Program-made: the position numbers and the translations under genes
Shown here: in pieces, positions 47,095 through 57,011 of the stretch
Position numbering within the stretch: the stretch's first letter is position 1
How the letters are laid out: each line of letters opens with the position of its first letter
The notes under the pieces: generated by a model
The model's input: the letters and a program-made list of their open reading frames with translations, nothing else
Databases searched by the model: none
Told to the model about the DNA's origin: nothing
Source of the DNA: Rhynchopus euleeides
Lineage: Eukaryota; Euglenozoa; Diplonemea; Diplonemida; Diplonemidae
Direction: 5' to 3'
Assembly (NCBI GenBank): GCA_963210315.1
Contig: OY723261.1
Coordinates: 1,798,001-1,862,000, forward strand
Length of the DNA: 64,000 nucleotides

Positions 47095-49330
47095 CACGGT
47101 GGCCTGGTCAGACCCTGACCAGGTCAAAACCTGGTCAAATCTTGACCAGGTCATACCTGGTCATTGACCAGGTATGACCTGGTCATGACCATGTCATACC
47201 TGGTCATGACCAGGTCATTTTCACCCATTTTAACCGGGGGGAACATGTTGAGTGGCCAAGCAGGGGGAACAATTCGCATATTCCGGACTCTCTCCGGCCG
47301 TTGTGGAAAGTATGAGTCAAAAGGGTTCAACCATACCCCGAGTCGAGAAAGAAGTCGAAGCTTGAATCATGTTGGGCACAAGGGGAAAATGGTCAAAATT
47401 GGCCCAACATTACCAATAAAATATGCTGCAGTGCAGGGGGGTGGCGGGGGAGGGGAGGGTGGGGTCGGCGACGAAACTTGATGATCATCAGCTTTTTGCC
47501 TTCTTCCGCTTCTTCTCCTTCTTCCTCTTCTTCGGGATCTTCGTTGTCGTCGTCGGCTTCACAGGCCAGTGCTGCCTTGCGTAACACGCCGTCCTTCGCA
47601 TCCTGGGTGTGGATCGGCGGCTGCTTGTCGCAGAGGCAAATACGGAGACCACGCGGTTTGTTGCAGGCAGCATCGCCAGCCAGTAACCAGCCATCGGAAC
47701 ACTTGCCGAGCGAATCGATCGGGTAGACAGGGGTTACCCGACTGCTACCGAGAGTCCTGAGACGGTGCCGAAACGAATCGAAGTTTTTTATCCATACGGG
47801 ACCCGCTGTCATGCACTTCCCGCACAACGATATGACATTGTATTGCAAGAGGGTACACGAAGATTCTTGCGGGGTCGTTGCCGAAACTGGCATAGTTTGC
47901 CAGCTCGAACACCATCAGGTCCCTCTCCCGGAAACAAGCAGATGTTGTCCTGGCCCGCGATTTCCTCTCCCCATTCTCCCTCTCGAACGCTTCGTCGGAG
48001 AGGTGGCAGTTCTGAGGATCCTGAGGGTCCTGAGGCATTCAAGGCAGGGCACTCCCTTCTCCATTCTTTTACACTCTTTGAAAAGTGTCACAATCAGATG
48101 TGGTCAACCGTTACGGCACTGCCGATGGGACTCTCGTCCTCTGGCACGCCCGCTGGTCGGGCTTCTTTATCACCACCGCCTGCCTCATCACCGCGTTCAC
48201 CAACTGGATGTCGATGGTCACGACACCCTGCCCCTGCGTTGCCTGCGGTGTTGCCCCCACCGCCACAATGAACGGATCCGGAATGTGAAACGTTCGGGCG
48301 TGCAGACCATTCGGAACCTCGCTCTTGTAGGGCAGGTCCCTCATGACCGTGACAGTCATGACCGATCCGTCGAGGACAGGTGGGTGCTCGTCGGGCACGT
48401 CAGCTCCCGGACCTACCACCGATGATCCGGTAGAAGAGGACGTCTGCTATCGAATGCCTCCCGATCTGCGTGATGGGGGGGGGTTCGGGGTCAGTTGTTT
48501 TTCAGCTGCCTTCGAAGAAGTACTGCCCACCGCGCTTTGAGCGGTGGGCAGCCTCTTCATATCGGTTCCCAGCACCTCAGACGAGTTCTTGTCGGCGCTC
48601 GTGAGGCGCTTCATGCCGCCTCCGACGCGCGTTGCCAGAGACACGCATGGAGTAGACTGCGGGCAGTGTCCTGGCCTTCTTCTTGTCGGCCTCTTCACTC
48701 CGTGTCAGCTTCCTGCCCCACTCCTTGTCAAAGTGGGTGGTGCGATGGCTTTTTAAACAGCGCTGCGAGGCTGCTGCTAACAGCTCGACGCCTTCTGCGT
48801 GGCCTGGGATGATGCAGACCTCCTCGACATTTTTTTGGGATACCACCAGGGGGAGGGACCCGGTGTGAGGCACTTGAGTGCGTCCAGGCGGGCAGGGAAC
48901 CTGGGCAGGGGGCCTCATTCCTTTTTGGTAATTTTGGGCCAAAGCTGCTGATCATCAAGTTTCGTCGCCGACCCCACCCTCCCCTCCCCCGCCACCCCCC
49001 TGCACTGCAGCATATTTTATTGGTAATTTTGGGCCAATTTTGACCATTTTCCCCTTGTGCCCAACATGATTCAAGCTTCGACTTCTTTCTCGACTCGGGG
49101 TATGGTAAGCCCTTTTGACTCATACTTTCCACAACGGCCGGAGAGAGTCCGGAATATGCGAATTGTTCCCCCTGCTTGGCCACTCAACATGTTCCCCCCG
49201 GTTAAAATGGGTGAAAATGACCTGGTCATGACCAGGTCATACCTGGTCATGACCAGGTCAGATTTGGTCATGACCTGGTCAGATTTGGACCTGGTCAAAA
49301 CCTGGTCAGTCAGCTGACCAGGCCACCGTG
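47095..49330. mobile_element. 2.2-kb element with ~390-bp terminal inverted repeats starting CACGGTGG
   Basis: Left arm 47095-47494 and right arm 48951-49330 are inverted copies, starting CACGGTGGCCTGGTCAG. Flanking TG on both sides (47093-47094, 49331-49332) fits a 2-bp target duplication. The outer ~130 bp of each arm is a cluster of CTGGTCATGACC palindromes (perfect 24-bp palindrome at 49217-49240). The inner arm is unique sequence (ATTCGCATATTCCGGACTC and onward). The first 8 bases match the 8.5-kb element at 4481, and both have 2-bp duplications and palindromic subterminal repeats. It sits 185 bp after the DENN gene. Confidence 0.85.
47490..48942 (-). pseudogene. broken minus-strand coding region inside the 2.2-kb element
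   Basis: Minus-strand pieces of protein-like sequence in different frames, in order: 48942-48600 (VVSQKNVEEVCIIPGHAEG, SHRTTHFDKEWGRKLT), 48698-48447 (MKRLTSADKNSSEVLGTD), 48419-48111 (RDLPYKSEVPNGLHARTFHI), 48038-47780 (FELANYASFGNDPARIFVYP) and 47770-47490 (VTPVYPIDSLGKCSDGWLLA, ending in a Glu/Asp-rich tail). They could be exons or frameshifted remains of one protein of ~400 residues. I recognise no family. Confidence 0.4.
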
Positions 49331-49618
49331 TGGTGGTGGGGGGGGGGGGGGGAGGGAGGCAGCGATCTAGGCAGTGGGTGTCCCACGCTGGATCATCGGA
49401 GAAGCAGATAGAGAATGTTAGAATTGCTTCTGGTGGTGGGTGGGTGGGAGGGTGGGGGGGTAGGGGCGGCTCGATGTGGCAGGCCTCGCGTTGGTTGGCA
49501 GCTCCACAGCACCCGGCCCACTTGGTTGTGTCGGCGTTGTGAGACAGTGTGCCTCGTCGACGACCATGTGCCCACCTGCCACCCACACAGCTATCTCAAG
49601 CGACCCAACATCACAACA

Positions 49619-50692
49619 ATGGCCCCTGTGCAGGCATTTGCAGCGTACGACGGGAAGAAGCTGGTGGAGGCGTACGAGTACGAGCCGCGTGTGCTGAACG
49701 AGCATGACGTGGAGATCGAGGTGACGCACTGCGGTGTGTGTGCGTCTGACGTGCACCTGGTGGACCAGGACTGGCCCATCCCGCAGGAGCGGCCGCTCGT
49801 GCCTGGGCACGAGGTGGTGGGGCGGGTGGTGCGTGCCGGGGCGCAGGTGGCGGCGGGGCTGGCGGTCGGGCAGCGCGTCGGAGCCGGGTGGCAGTCCGGC
49901 AGCTGCGGGGACTGCAAGCAGTGCAACGGGGCCAGCGAGCAGTACTGCGGGAAGATCGAGCACCTGATGCTGGGTCACCACGCGGCGTCGGAGACGCGCA
50001 ACTACGGCGGGTTTGCCGACCGCGTGGTGGTGGACTCGCGGTTTGTGTACGCCATCCCGGAGTCGCTGGGATCGGCGGAGGCGGCGCCGCTGCTGTGTGC
50101 GGGGCTGACGGTGTTCTCGCCGCTGAAGCGCTACGCCGGGACGTCGGGCGGGCAGCGCGTCGGGGTGGTGGGGATCGGGGGGCTGGGGCACCTGGGGGTG
50201 CAGCTGGCCAAGGCGCTGGGGCACACCGTGACGGCCATCTCGCACTCCCCCAGCAAGGAGGAGTTCGCGCGCAAGCTCGGGGCTGACATCTTCCTCAACA
50301 GCGGGGACGTGGAGGCGATGCGTGCGGCGGCAGGCAGCCTCGACCTGCTGCTGGTCACCATCAGCGCCCCGATCGACTGGGACCTGTACCTGGGGCTGCT
50401 GGACGCGCGCGGGGCGGCGGCACTCGTCGGGCAGCAGGAGAAGAAGATGGACATCTCGGCCATGGGCATCATCATGCGCGGCGTGCAGGTGGCGGGGTCG
50501 CTGCTGTCCTCGCCCGACGAGGCGCGTGAGATGCTTGCTCTGTGCGGGGAGCACGGCATCGGGGCCATGGTGACGGAGCTCCCCATGTCGCAGGCCAACG
50601 ATGCGCTGGACCGCGTGCGTGAGGGGAAGCCTCGTTTCCGTGACGTGCTCGTGACTGCCGCTGGTGCTGCTGCTGCTGCGGCTTCTCAGTGA
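49619..50692 (+). CDS. zinc-dependent alcohol dehydrogenase (MDR family, CAD/YahK type)
   Basis: 357-aa cytosolic NADP(H)-dependent aldehyde/alcohol oxidoreductase of the cinnamyl-alcohol-dehydrogenase-like group. Catalytic zinc ligands C38, H64-E65 (PGHEV) and C160 are present; the structural-zinc loop has four cysteines C96, C99, C102, C110. The Rossmann dinucleotide motif GIGGLG is at 185-190. Length matches the family. ATG 49619 starts the conserved domain four residues in; the upstream frame (from 49415) is low-complexity leader. Single exon, GC-rich even by local standards and with bacterial-like closest motif layout, so lateral origin is conceivable but not shown. It begins 287 bp after the 2.2-kb element. 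Confidence 0.93.
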   Translation: MAPVQAFAAYDGKKLVEAYEYEPRVLNEHDVEIEVTHCGVCASDVHLVDQDWPIPQERPLVPGHEVVGRVVRAGAQVAAGLAVGQRVGAGWQSGSCGDCKQCNGASEQYCGKIEHLMLGHHAASETRNYGGFADRVVVDSRFVYAIPESLGSAEAAPLLCAGLTVFSPLKRYAGTSGGQRVGVVGIGGLGHLGVQLAKALGHTVTAISHSPSKEEFARKLGADIFLNSGDVEAMRAAAGSLDLLLVTISAPIDWDLYLGLLDARGAAALVGQQEKKMDISAMGIIMRGVQVAGSLLSSPDEAREMLALCGEHGIGAMVTELPMSQANDALDRVREGKPRFRDVLVTAAGAAAAAASQ

Positions 50693-51479
50693 GGCAGCCA
50701 GTCCGAGCCCAGTCCCCTTGCATCTGCTGGGACAAGGCGGCATCGCCCGCCCTTGTGCCATGCTCTCTTGTGGGCTGTCCGGGGTTGACTGCAAATGCCC
50801 CCGGACCCCGTTCAATTCCTTTTCACCGCGATCCCACTTTCAACGTGTTGATTCCGTTCCATCAAGGGCGCAGTGAGCTGCGTGGCACTGCATCGGCAGA
50901 AGGCTGTCTTCACATCTCTGGTCTGTGCCCGCCATCAGTGCCGCTGGCCACTCGCCCTCCATCCTCTTTGCTTTCATGTTGTTGTTTGGCCTGGTGCCAA
51001 CCGCCTCTTTCCTGTGCCGGCGTGTGCACCTTGCACTCGCTGCGCCCTCCCTAACTCCTGGTTCCTAACTCCCGGCGGCATTGGTGTTGTGTTGAAGAGC
51101 ACTGGCTCTTCGCACTAAAAAGACTGTGTCAGCATTCGGTATCCTGCCCGTATGAACGGGCAGGCACCGTTCGTGCAAACAATGCACATATCCCAAGTCT
51201 TTTTGTTTCTGTTCTGCCGCCCCTGTCCTCTCAAACAGAGGGGACAAGCGGGCAGGCTGTTGCGTCTTGTTTTTCTGTCTTCGGCATGTCATTCGCCAGA
51301 CGGATACTGAGTGACACTGGTGCTTCACAGACAACACGACGGTGCCGACCCCCTCCGACCCGCCTTTTCATTGTCTTCACGTGGCGGCCTGAATATGTGA
51401 TGCCACAGGGTATCCAAAAGAGTAGGATACCGGGCGCAACTAAATACCGGGAACACGGGAGGCAGCTGGCTACATCAGG
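50693..51479. other. intergenic, nothing recognised
   Basis: A stem around ATCCTGCCCGTATGAACGGGCAGG (arms CCTGCCCGT and ACGGGCAGG, 51140-51165) is the only structure noted. Confidence 0.4.
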
Positions 51480-52960
51480 CACGGAGTCTGGTGAAATCCT
51501 CGAAGGTCGACGGGCGCACCCCCCTGCTGGCCCCCCTGCATGCAGCACACCCCATCCCCCCCTGGGAATGGAACCTGGTGCTGCCACGAGTGCACATCCT
51601 GGCGACGCTGCCGGGGCTCACCGCCCCGAAGGCCGCCACCCCGAAAGACACCCTCCGGGACCTGGCAGAGCAGACCATCCAGGCCCTCCCGACGTGCGCC
51701 TGGCATGTCTACACCGACGGGTCAGTCTCCAACTCCACATCGCGGCAGCAACAGGGCGGCGCGGGCGCAGCGGTGTACAGCATGCCGGAGGGCCGCCTCA
51801 AGAAAAAGCTCGCCTGGCCGGCAGGACTCCGTTGCATCAGCTACCAGGCAGAGCTGGTGGCCATCAGAGAATCCCTCGCCCACCTATGCACCGTGGTAAC
51901 CCAAGGCGAAACGGTCGCCATCCTCACCGACTCGCAGAGCGCACTGAATGCACTGCTGAGCGGCCCCCAGCGAGCGAGGGGGTCCACCGAATGGGACATC
52001 TGGCAGAGGCTGCGCAAGCTCGCCCAAACATACGATGTCACCACCCACCTCCGCTACATCCCGTCGCATGTTGGGGTGGTAGGGAACGAACTTGCTGACA
52101 AGCAGGCGCAGATCGGTGCGTTCAAGCCCCAGATAGAGCCGATCAGCCTCGCGTCGGCCCGTGTCACCCTCCGCCGACACATATACAGCGGGACCACGTT
52201 GCCCCGCACAGACAGCGTGTACGCGTATCGGTCAGGAATCGGGGAGACGCGACTGCAGCGCCCTGACCTCCGCATGGAGGGCCTTACCCGCTTAGGGGAA
52301 ACCACCATCCGCCGCCTCCGGGCCGACCACCACCGCCTGGTGTACGACCACGACGTCCCGGGCAGCGCACAACCACCGTGCAAACCCTGCCTGAAGCTTG
52401 CGCCGGACAGCCCCCCGCCTGGGGTCTCGCTGAAGCACCTATTCTTCGGCTGTCCCGCGACAGCGTCAGCCCGACACCACCTCACAGCCACAAGCGTGCA
52501 CAACCTGCTGCTGCACAACTGCAAGGGGGCCCTACGCTACCTGGCTGAGGCAGGGGTGACGGAGCACAGCGAGAAGGACTACCTGATCTCGTGAAACCTG
52601 CAAAAATCAACAGCGGTCAAGGGCTTCGGCCTGACACCCCAGCACCCCCCCCCCCCCCACCCCCAGACCCACGTCACTTTCCACGGGCCGCCAGGCGCGT
52701 CAGCGTCGGCGACCGCCCGCCCCCAGTCTGAGAGGCAGCAGCCACGACTCGGCAGGAGGCGGGCACAACAAAAAAGGGAGAGTCGTCACTGTGCATATCA
52801 GCACGGTCCCGCCCTCTGAGCCAGACTAACCCGCCCATAAAGGAAAAGAGGAAGAGGCGACGTAAGGCAATGCCTCCGTGCGGCAAGGAGAACACGAAAC
52901 AGCGTCCCCCCTCACCGGGGGACGCGACGAGCACGGCCAAAAATCGTTCAAAAATCGTTC
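51480..52960 (+). mobile_element. 5'-truncated LINE (non-LTR retrotransposon) 3' end
   Basis: Consists of a reading frame for an RNase H domain and zinc knuckle, a ~340-bp 3' untranslated part and a tail of two tandem AAAAATCGTTC units (52939-52960). No reverse transcriptase remains; loss of the 5' part is normal for LINEs. The tail abuts the first 72-bp repeat, one base before its start. Confidence 0.8.
51491..52594 (+). CDS. LINE C-terminal fragment: RNase H plus CCHC knuckle (partial)
   Basis: About 367 residues in frame, no genuine start (frame already open upstream; GTG at 51491). RNase H acidic residues are visible: D76 (YTDGS), E121 (QAELVAI), D147 (LTDSQSAL) and D203 (VVGNELADK), with the usual order and spacing, so the domain appears intact. 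A C-x2-C-x15-H-x4-C knuckle follows at C297/C300/H316/C321, typical of the end of LINE ORF2. It would degrade RNA of RNA:DNA hybrids during target-primed reverse transcription, but cannot act alone as a retrotransposon. Confidence 0.88.
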   Translation: MKSSKVDGRTPLLAPLHAAHPIPPWEWNLVLPRVHILATLPGLTAPKAATPKDTLRDLAEQTIQALPTCAWHVYTDGSVSNSTSRQQQGGAGAAVYSMPEGRLKKKLAWPAGLRCISYQAELVAIRESLAHLCTVVTQGETVAILTDSQSALNALLSGPQRARGSTEWDIWQRLRKLAQTYDVTTHLRYIPSHVGVVGNELADKQAQIGAFKPQIEPISLASARVTLRRHIYSGTTLPRTDSVYAYRSGIGETRLQRPDLRMEGLTRLGETTIRRLRADHHRLVYDHDVPGSAQPPCKPCLKLAPDSPPPGVSLKHLFFGCPATASARHHLTATSVHNLLLHNCKGALRYLAEAGVTEHSEKDYLIS

Positions 52961-52961
52961 A

Positions 52962-53033
52962 AGAGTTTTGCACACCACCTTCGATCACACCCTTGCGAAG
53001 GCTATGCAGGTGACTTGTCCTCTCTGAGATAGC
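52962..53033 (+). repeat. 72-bp repeat A, copy 1 of 7
   Basis: Starts AGAGTTTTGCACACCACC and ends CTCTCTGAGATAGC. Contains hairpin CCTTCG...CGAAGG with a 12-base loop and then CTATGCAGGTGACTTG. Sequences outside the 72 bp differ among copies, so the edges are sharp. Candidate shared promoter, 5' exon or mobile unit; see findings. Here it is followed 60 bp on by repeat B. Confidence 0.95.
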
Positions 53034-53093
53034 GTGTATTGTATTATAAGTCTCACAACACACCGTCAACACAAGCACACCCACACCCACACC

Positions 53094-53273
53094 AAACAAC
53101 GACCGTCAATTGGGTTGGGAGGCATCTGTCCCTGTGATGCACAGCTCCCCGCTGGACGTGCTCGGAAAGCAAAGCTGCAGGGCACGCCCTGCTGCGCTAC
53201 GCATATCCATGGCCGCTCTGCGAGTGCCCGCAAGGGACGTGGGCTGCAGCGTCGAACCATGCGTCACACAGTC
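53094..53273 (+). repeat. repeat B, copy 1 of 5
   Basis: Runs from about AAACAACGACCGTCAATTGG to GCGTCACACAGTC. An ATG frame (53137) is open through the repeat in all five copies but each continues into a different C-terminus (62 codons here). Other B copies: 53836-54015, 54578-54757, 58004-58172, 60310-60489. Confidence 0.9.
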
Positions 53274-53708
53274 AATCGCCAACACAGCCTTGTGTCAGGC
53301 AGGTAAGGCTGTCCGCTTCAGATGAACAGCTCCTGTGGTATTGTTGCCCAGGTGGGAGGGACGATGACGACACAACAGGATCGGTACTATCTGACCGCAC
53401 TCTGTGCGGGCTGAATACAAACACCTGAAGAAGATCAAAAGCTTTGTCCGAGTCCGTATACATGCAGTTTGAACAGACAAGCACACTTGCTGCCGGTCAT
53501 GAATGGAGGACAGACGTGCAGTTGCACGCAGGGTGCAGGATGGTTCACGGCACACCGGGCATGATGACATCGCACATCAGTTCATCTTTGTAGGTTGGGA
53601 CAACTGACTCCCCACGGGGACGTGCAGAGGACGCAACAGGATACAACTCCACACTGACCCGCTTCGCCACACCACGTCACTCCAGGACAGCACACGGTGT
53701 CACACCCA

Positions 53709-53780
53709 AGAGTTTTGCACACCACCTTCGATCACACCCTTGCGAAGGCTATGCAGGTGACTTGTCCTCTCTGAGATAGC
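53709..53780 (+). repeat. 72-bp repeat A, copy 2
   Basis: Identical to copy 1 across the 72 bp. Start of the second tandem unit. Confidence 0.95.
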
Positions 53781-54450
53781 GTACGTTGTGGCCAATCACA
53801 CACATCTACGCAACCACAACCACAAACACCCCGCCAAACAACGACCGTCAATTGGGTTGGGAGGCATCTGTCCCTGTGATGCACAGCTCCCCGCTGTACG
53901 TGCTCGGAAAGCAAAGCTGCAGGGCACGCCCTGCTGCGTTACGCATATCCATGGCCGCTCTGCGAGTGCCCGCAAGGGACGTGGGCAGCAGCGTCGAACC
54001 ATGCGTCACACAGTCAATCGCCAACACAGCCTTGTGTCAGGCAGGTAAGGCTGTCCGCTTCAGATGAACAGCTCCTGTGGTATTGTTGCCCAGGTGGGAG
54101 GGACGATGGCGACACAACAGGATCGGTACTATCTGACCGCACTCTGTGCGGGCTGAATACAAACACCTGAAGAAGATCAAAAGCTTTGTCCGAGTCCGTA
54201 TACATGCAGTTTGAACAGACAAGCACACTTGCTGCCGGTCATGAATGGAGGACAGACGTGCAGTTGCACGCAGGGTGCAGGATGGTTCACGGCACACCGG
54301 GCATGATGACATCGCGCATCAGTTCATCTTTGTAGGTTGGGACAACTGACTCCCCACGGGGACGTGCAGAGGACGCAACAGGATACAACTCCACACTGAC
54401 CCGCTTCGCCCCACCAAGTCACTCCAGGACAGCACACGGTGTCACACCCA

Positions 54451-54522
54451 AGAGTTTTGCACACCACCTTCGATCACACCCTTGCGAAGGCTATGCAGGT
54501 GACTTGTCCTCTCTGAGATAGC
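54451..54522 (+). repeat. 72-bp repeat A, copy 3
   Basis: Identical across 72 bp. Followed by B copy 3, after which similarity to the tandem unit stops (54758) and unique sequence runs to 55262. Confidence 0.95.
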
Positions 54523-54757
54523 GTACGTTGCGGCCAATCACACACATCTACGCAACCACAACCACAAACACCCCGCCAAACAACGACCGTCAATTGGGTT
54601 GGGAGGCATCTGTCCCTGTGATGCACAGCTCCCCGCTGTACGTGCTCGGAAAGCAAAGCTGCAGGGCACGCCCTGCTGCGTTACGCATATCCATGGCCGC
54701 TCTGCGAGTGCCCGCAAGGGACGTGGGCAGCAGCGTCGAACCATGCGTCACACAGTC

Positions 54758-55262
54758 AAACAGCCTGCATGCACTCACGGCAGTGCAGTCGGCGTGTGAG
54801 TGACGAGTGGCAGTGTTCTGCCACGTCACAATACAATACAATAGAACAAGAGGCAGCACGTGGTGCGATTCTGCTGGGCACAGCTGTCGGTGCCGTGCTG
54901 CAGCGGGAAACACCTCGGAGAATATAAGGGTGTGTCGGGACGGAGGTGTGTGGATCAAGGCGGTCATAGCTAGTGGGGACACGTACAACCACCAGTCGTG
55001 TCCACCACCCGTTCCGATCTGCCGAGATATGCGACTGCGATGGTACATCACTAGGCACACCAGACACAGCCGTACTTCACGGTGGTGTGGATGATGACAA
55101 CCTTTTCAAGTTCTTGCTTGAGTGCTTCGGCTCGCTGAGGGCAGACATCTCGGACAATGGAGTTACCTCTGACACACACAAACCCACCACACCCACTTCC
55201 GCCTTGTACGGAACACACACCAAGAGTCAAGTTGACAAGCGTCAGGAGTCTGTTTCATCGTA
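54758..55262. other. unique sequence between repeats, nothing recognised
   Basis: Short frames only. Contains AATACAATACAATAG and no family motif. Confidence 0.4.
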
Positions 55263-55334
55263 AGAGTTTTGCACACCACCTTCGATCACACCCTTGCGAA
55301 GGCTATGCAGGTGACTTGTCCTCTCTGAGATAGC
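55263..55334 (+). repeat. 72-bp repeat A, copy 4, upstream of cysteine-rich gene 1
   Basis: Identical across 72 bp and ends 114 bp before the ATG at 55449, with no B repeat between. This placement, repeated by copy 7, is the best sign of a regulatory role. Confidence 0.95.
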
Positions 55335-55448
55335 GGAGTTGTGCAGCAAACAACACACACAGCCACATTCGTCCACGTCACGCGTGTCACGAACAGGGCC
55401 ACAAATCCCAACCACACGCAGGTAGCAACCTCACTAACACACAGAGCA

Positions 55449-57011
55449 ATGAAGGTAACGACGTTCCTCCTAGCCATTGGATGCGCGACACTGGCGCACG
55501 CAAGAGGCGTGTGTGACGGTGCAGCCTTCTGCGGTGGCATCGCTAACGCAGTCTGCAAGAGTGGCTACACATGTCTGGATGACCCGGACGACACATGTGA
55601 CCCCAACAACGGCGGCCGGGACTGCAGCGGGTGCTGTGTGCGTCTGGTGATCCCCGAGAAGTCCTCGTCTGCCGCTGCGCCTGTCGACACGTGCACGATG
55701 TGCGGCGGTATTGCCAACATCCAGTGCGCTGCCGGTTTCACCTGCATGGACGACACCCGTGACAACTGCGACCCCAACAAGGGCGGGCGGGACTGCAGCG
55801 GGTGCTGCGTGCGCCTGGTGATCCCTGAGACCCGGAAGCCTGCCCCTGTTGTCGACACGTGCACGATGTGCGGCGGCATTGCCAACATCCAGTGCGACGC
55901 TGGCTTCACCTGCATGGACGACACCCGTGACAACTGCGACCCCAACAAGGGCGGCCGGGACTGCAGCGGGTGCTGTGTGCGCCTGGTGATCCCTGAGACC
56001 CGGAAGCCTGCCCCTGTTGTCGACACGTGCACCATGTGCGGCGGCATTGCCAACATCCAGTGCGACGCTGGCTTCACCTGCATGGACGACACCCGTGACA
56101 ACTGCGACCCCAACAAGGGTGGCCGGGACTGCAGCGGGTGCTGTGTGCGCCTGGTGATCCCTGAGACGAAGAAGCCTGCCCCTGTTGTCGAGACGTGCAC
56201 CATGTGCGGCGGCATTGCCAACATCCAGTGCGACGCTGGCTTCACCTGCATGGACGACGCCCGTGACAACTGCGACCCCAACAAGGGCGGCCGGGACTGC
56301 AGCGGGTGCTGCGTGCGCCTGGTGATCCCTGAGACGAAGAAGCCTGCCCCTGTTGTCGAGACGTGCACCATGTGCGGCGGCATTGCCAACATGCAGTGCG
56401 ACGCTGGCTTCACCTGCATGGACGACACCCGTGACAACTGCGACCCGAACAACGGCGGGCGGGACTGCAGCGGGTGCTGCGTGCGCCTGGTGATCCCTGA
56501 GACCCGGAAGCCTGCCCCTGTTGTCGACACGTGCACGATGTGCGGCGGCATTGCCAACATCCAGTGCGACGCTGGCTTCACCTGCATGGACGACACCCGT
56601 GACAACTGCGACCCCAACAAGGGCGGCCGGGACTGCAGCGGGTGCTGTGTGCGCCTGGTGATCCCTGAGACCCGGAAGCCTGCCCCTGTTGTCGACACGT
56701 GCACGATGTGCGGCGGCATTGCCAACATCCAGTGCGACGCTGGCTTCACCTGCATGGACGACACCCGTGACAACTGCGACCCCAACAAGGGCGGCAGGGA
56801 CTGCAGCGGGTGCTGTGTGCGCCTGGTGGTCCCTGAGACGAAGAAGCCTGCCCCTGTTGCCGACACGTGCACCATGTGCGGCGGCATTGCCAACATCCAG
56901 TGCGCTGCCGGTTTCACCTGCATGGACGACACCCGTGACAACTGCGACCCCAACAACGGCGGCAGGGACTGCAGCGGGTGCTGTGTGCGTCTGGTCGTTC
57001 CGGAGCATTAA
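55449..57011 (+). CDS. secreted cysteine-rich repeat protein, 9 repeats
   Basis: 520 aa. Signal peptide MKVTTFLLAIGCATLAHA at 1-18, then nine ~56-aa repeats. Each repeat has eight cysteines in the order C-x2-C...C-x4-C...C...C-x2-CC (TCTMCGG, IQCxAGFTCMDD, NCDPN, DCSGCCVRL) and should fold with four disulfides. Repeat 1 (CDGAAFCGG) is the most divergent. Repeats are joined by linkers of ETRKPAPV/ETKKPAPV type except after repeat 1 (EKSSSAAAP). Similar CGGIA...CDPNNGG...C modules occur in secreted proteins of fungi and bacteria; function unknown to me. No membrane anchor or GPI signal at the C-terminus (ends PEH). Upstream GTG in frame is ignored. Long antisense frames here are shadows. Confidence 0.88.
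   Translation: MKVTTFLLAIGCATLAHARGVCDGAAFCGGIANAVCKSGYTCLDDPDDTCDPNNGGRDCSGCCVRLVIPEKSSSAAAPVDTCTMCGGIANIQCAAGFTCMDDTRDNCDPNKGGRDCSGCCVRLVIPETRKPAPVVDTCTMCGGIANIQCDAGFTCMDDTRDNCDPNKGGRDCSGCCVRLVIPETRKPAPVVDTCTMCGGIANIQCDAGFTCMDDTRDNCDPNKGGRDCSGCCVRLVIPETKKPAPVVETCTMCGGIANIQCDAGFTCMDDARDNCDPNKGGRDCSGCCVRLVIPETKKPAPVVETCTMCGGIANMQCDAGFTCMDDTRDNCDPNNGGRDCSGCCVRLVIPETRKPAPVVDTCTMCGGIANIQCDAGFTCMDDTRDNCDPNKGGRDCSGCCVRLVIPETRKPAPVVDTCTMCGGIANIQCDAGFTCMDDTRDNCDPNKGGRDCSGCCVRLVVPETKKPAPVADTCTMCGGIANIQCAAGFTCMDDTRDNCDPNNGGRDCSGCCVRLVVPEH

Larger units (their letters stand above)
52962..54450. repeat. two tandem ~745-bp units (A-B-C-D)
   Basis: Unit 1 is 52962-53708 (747 bp), unit 2 is 53709-54450 (742 bp); a third copy begins at 54451 but keeps only A and B (to 54757). 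Units 1 and 2 are almost identical. Order inside: A (72 bp), B (~180 bp), C (GGATCGGTACTATCTGACCG to GTCCGAGTCCGT, with a CCGCAC-TCT-GTGCGG hairpin) and D (CACGGCACACCGGGCATGAT to CTGACCCGCTTC). Confidence 0.9.

Noticed and set aside
52962..53033. Reverse complement of repeat A as a U1 snRNA-like sequence
   Set aside because: A short string near GATCGAAGGTGGT resembles U1 loop I, but the 5' splice-site pairing segment and the other stems are missing.
53094..53273. 5S rRNA-like match (GCTCGGAAAGCAAAGCTGCAGGG) in repeat B
   Set aside because: Only this short string resembles 5S; the rest of the 120-nt structure and its internal promoter are absent.
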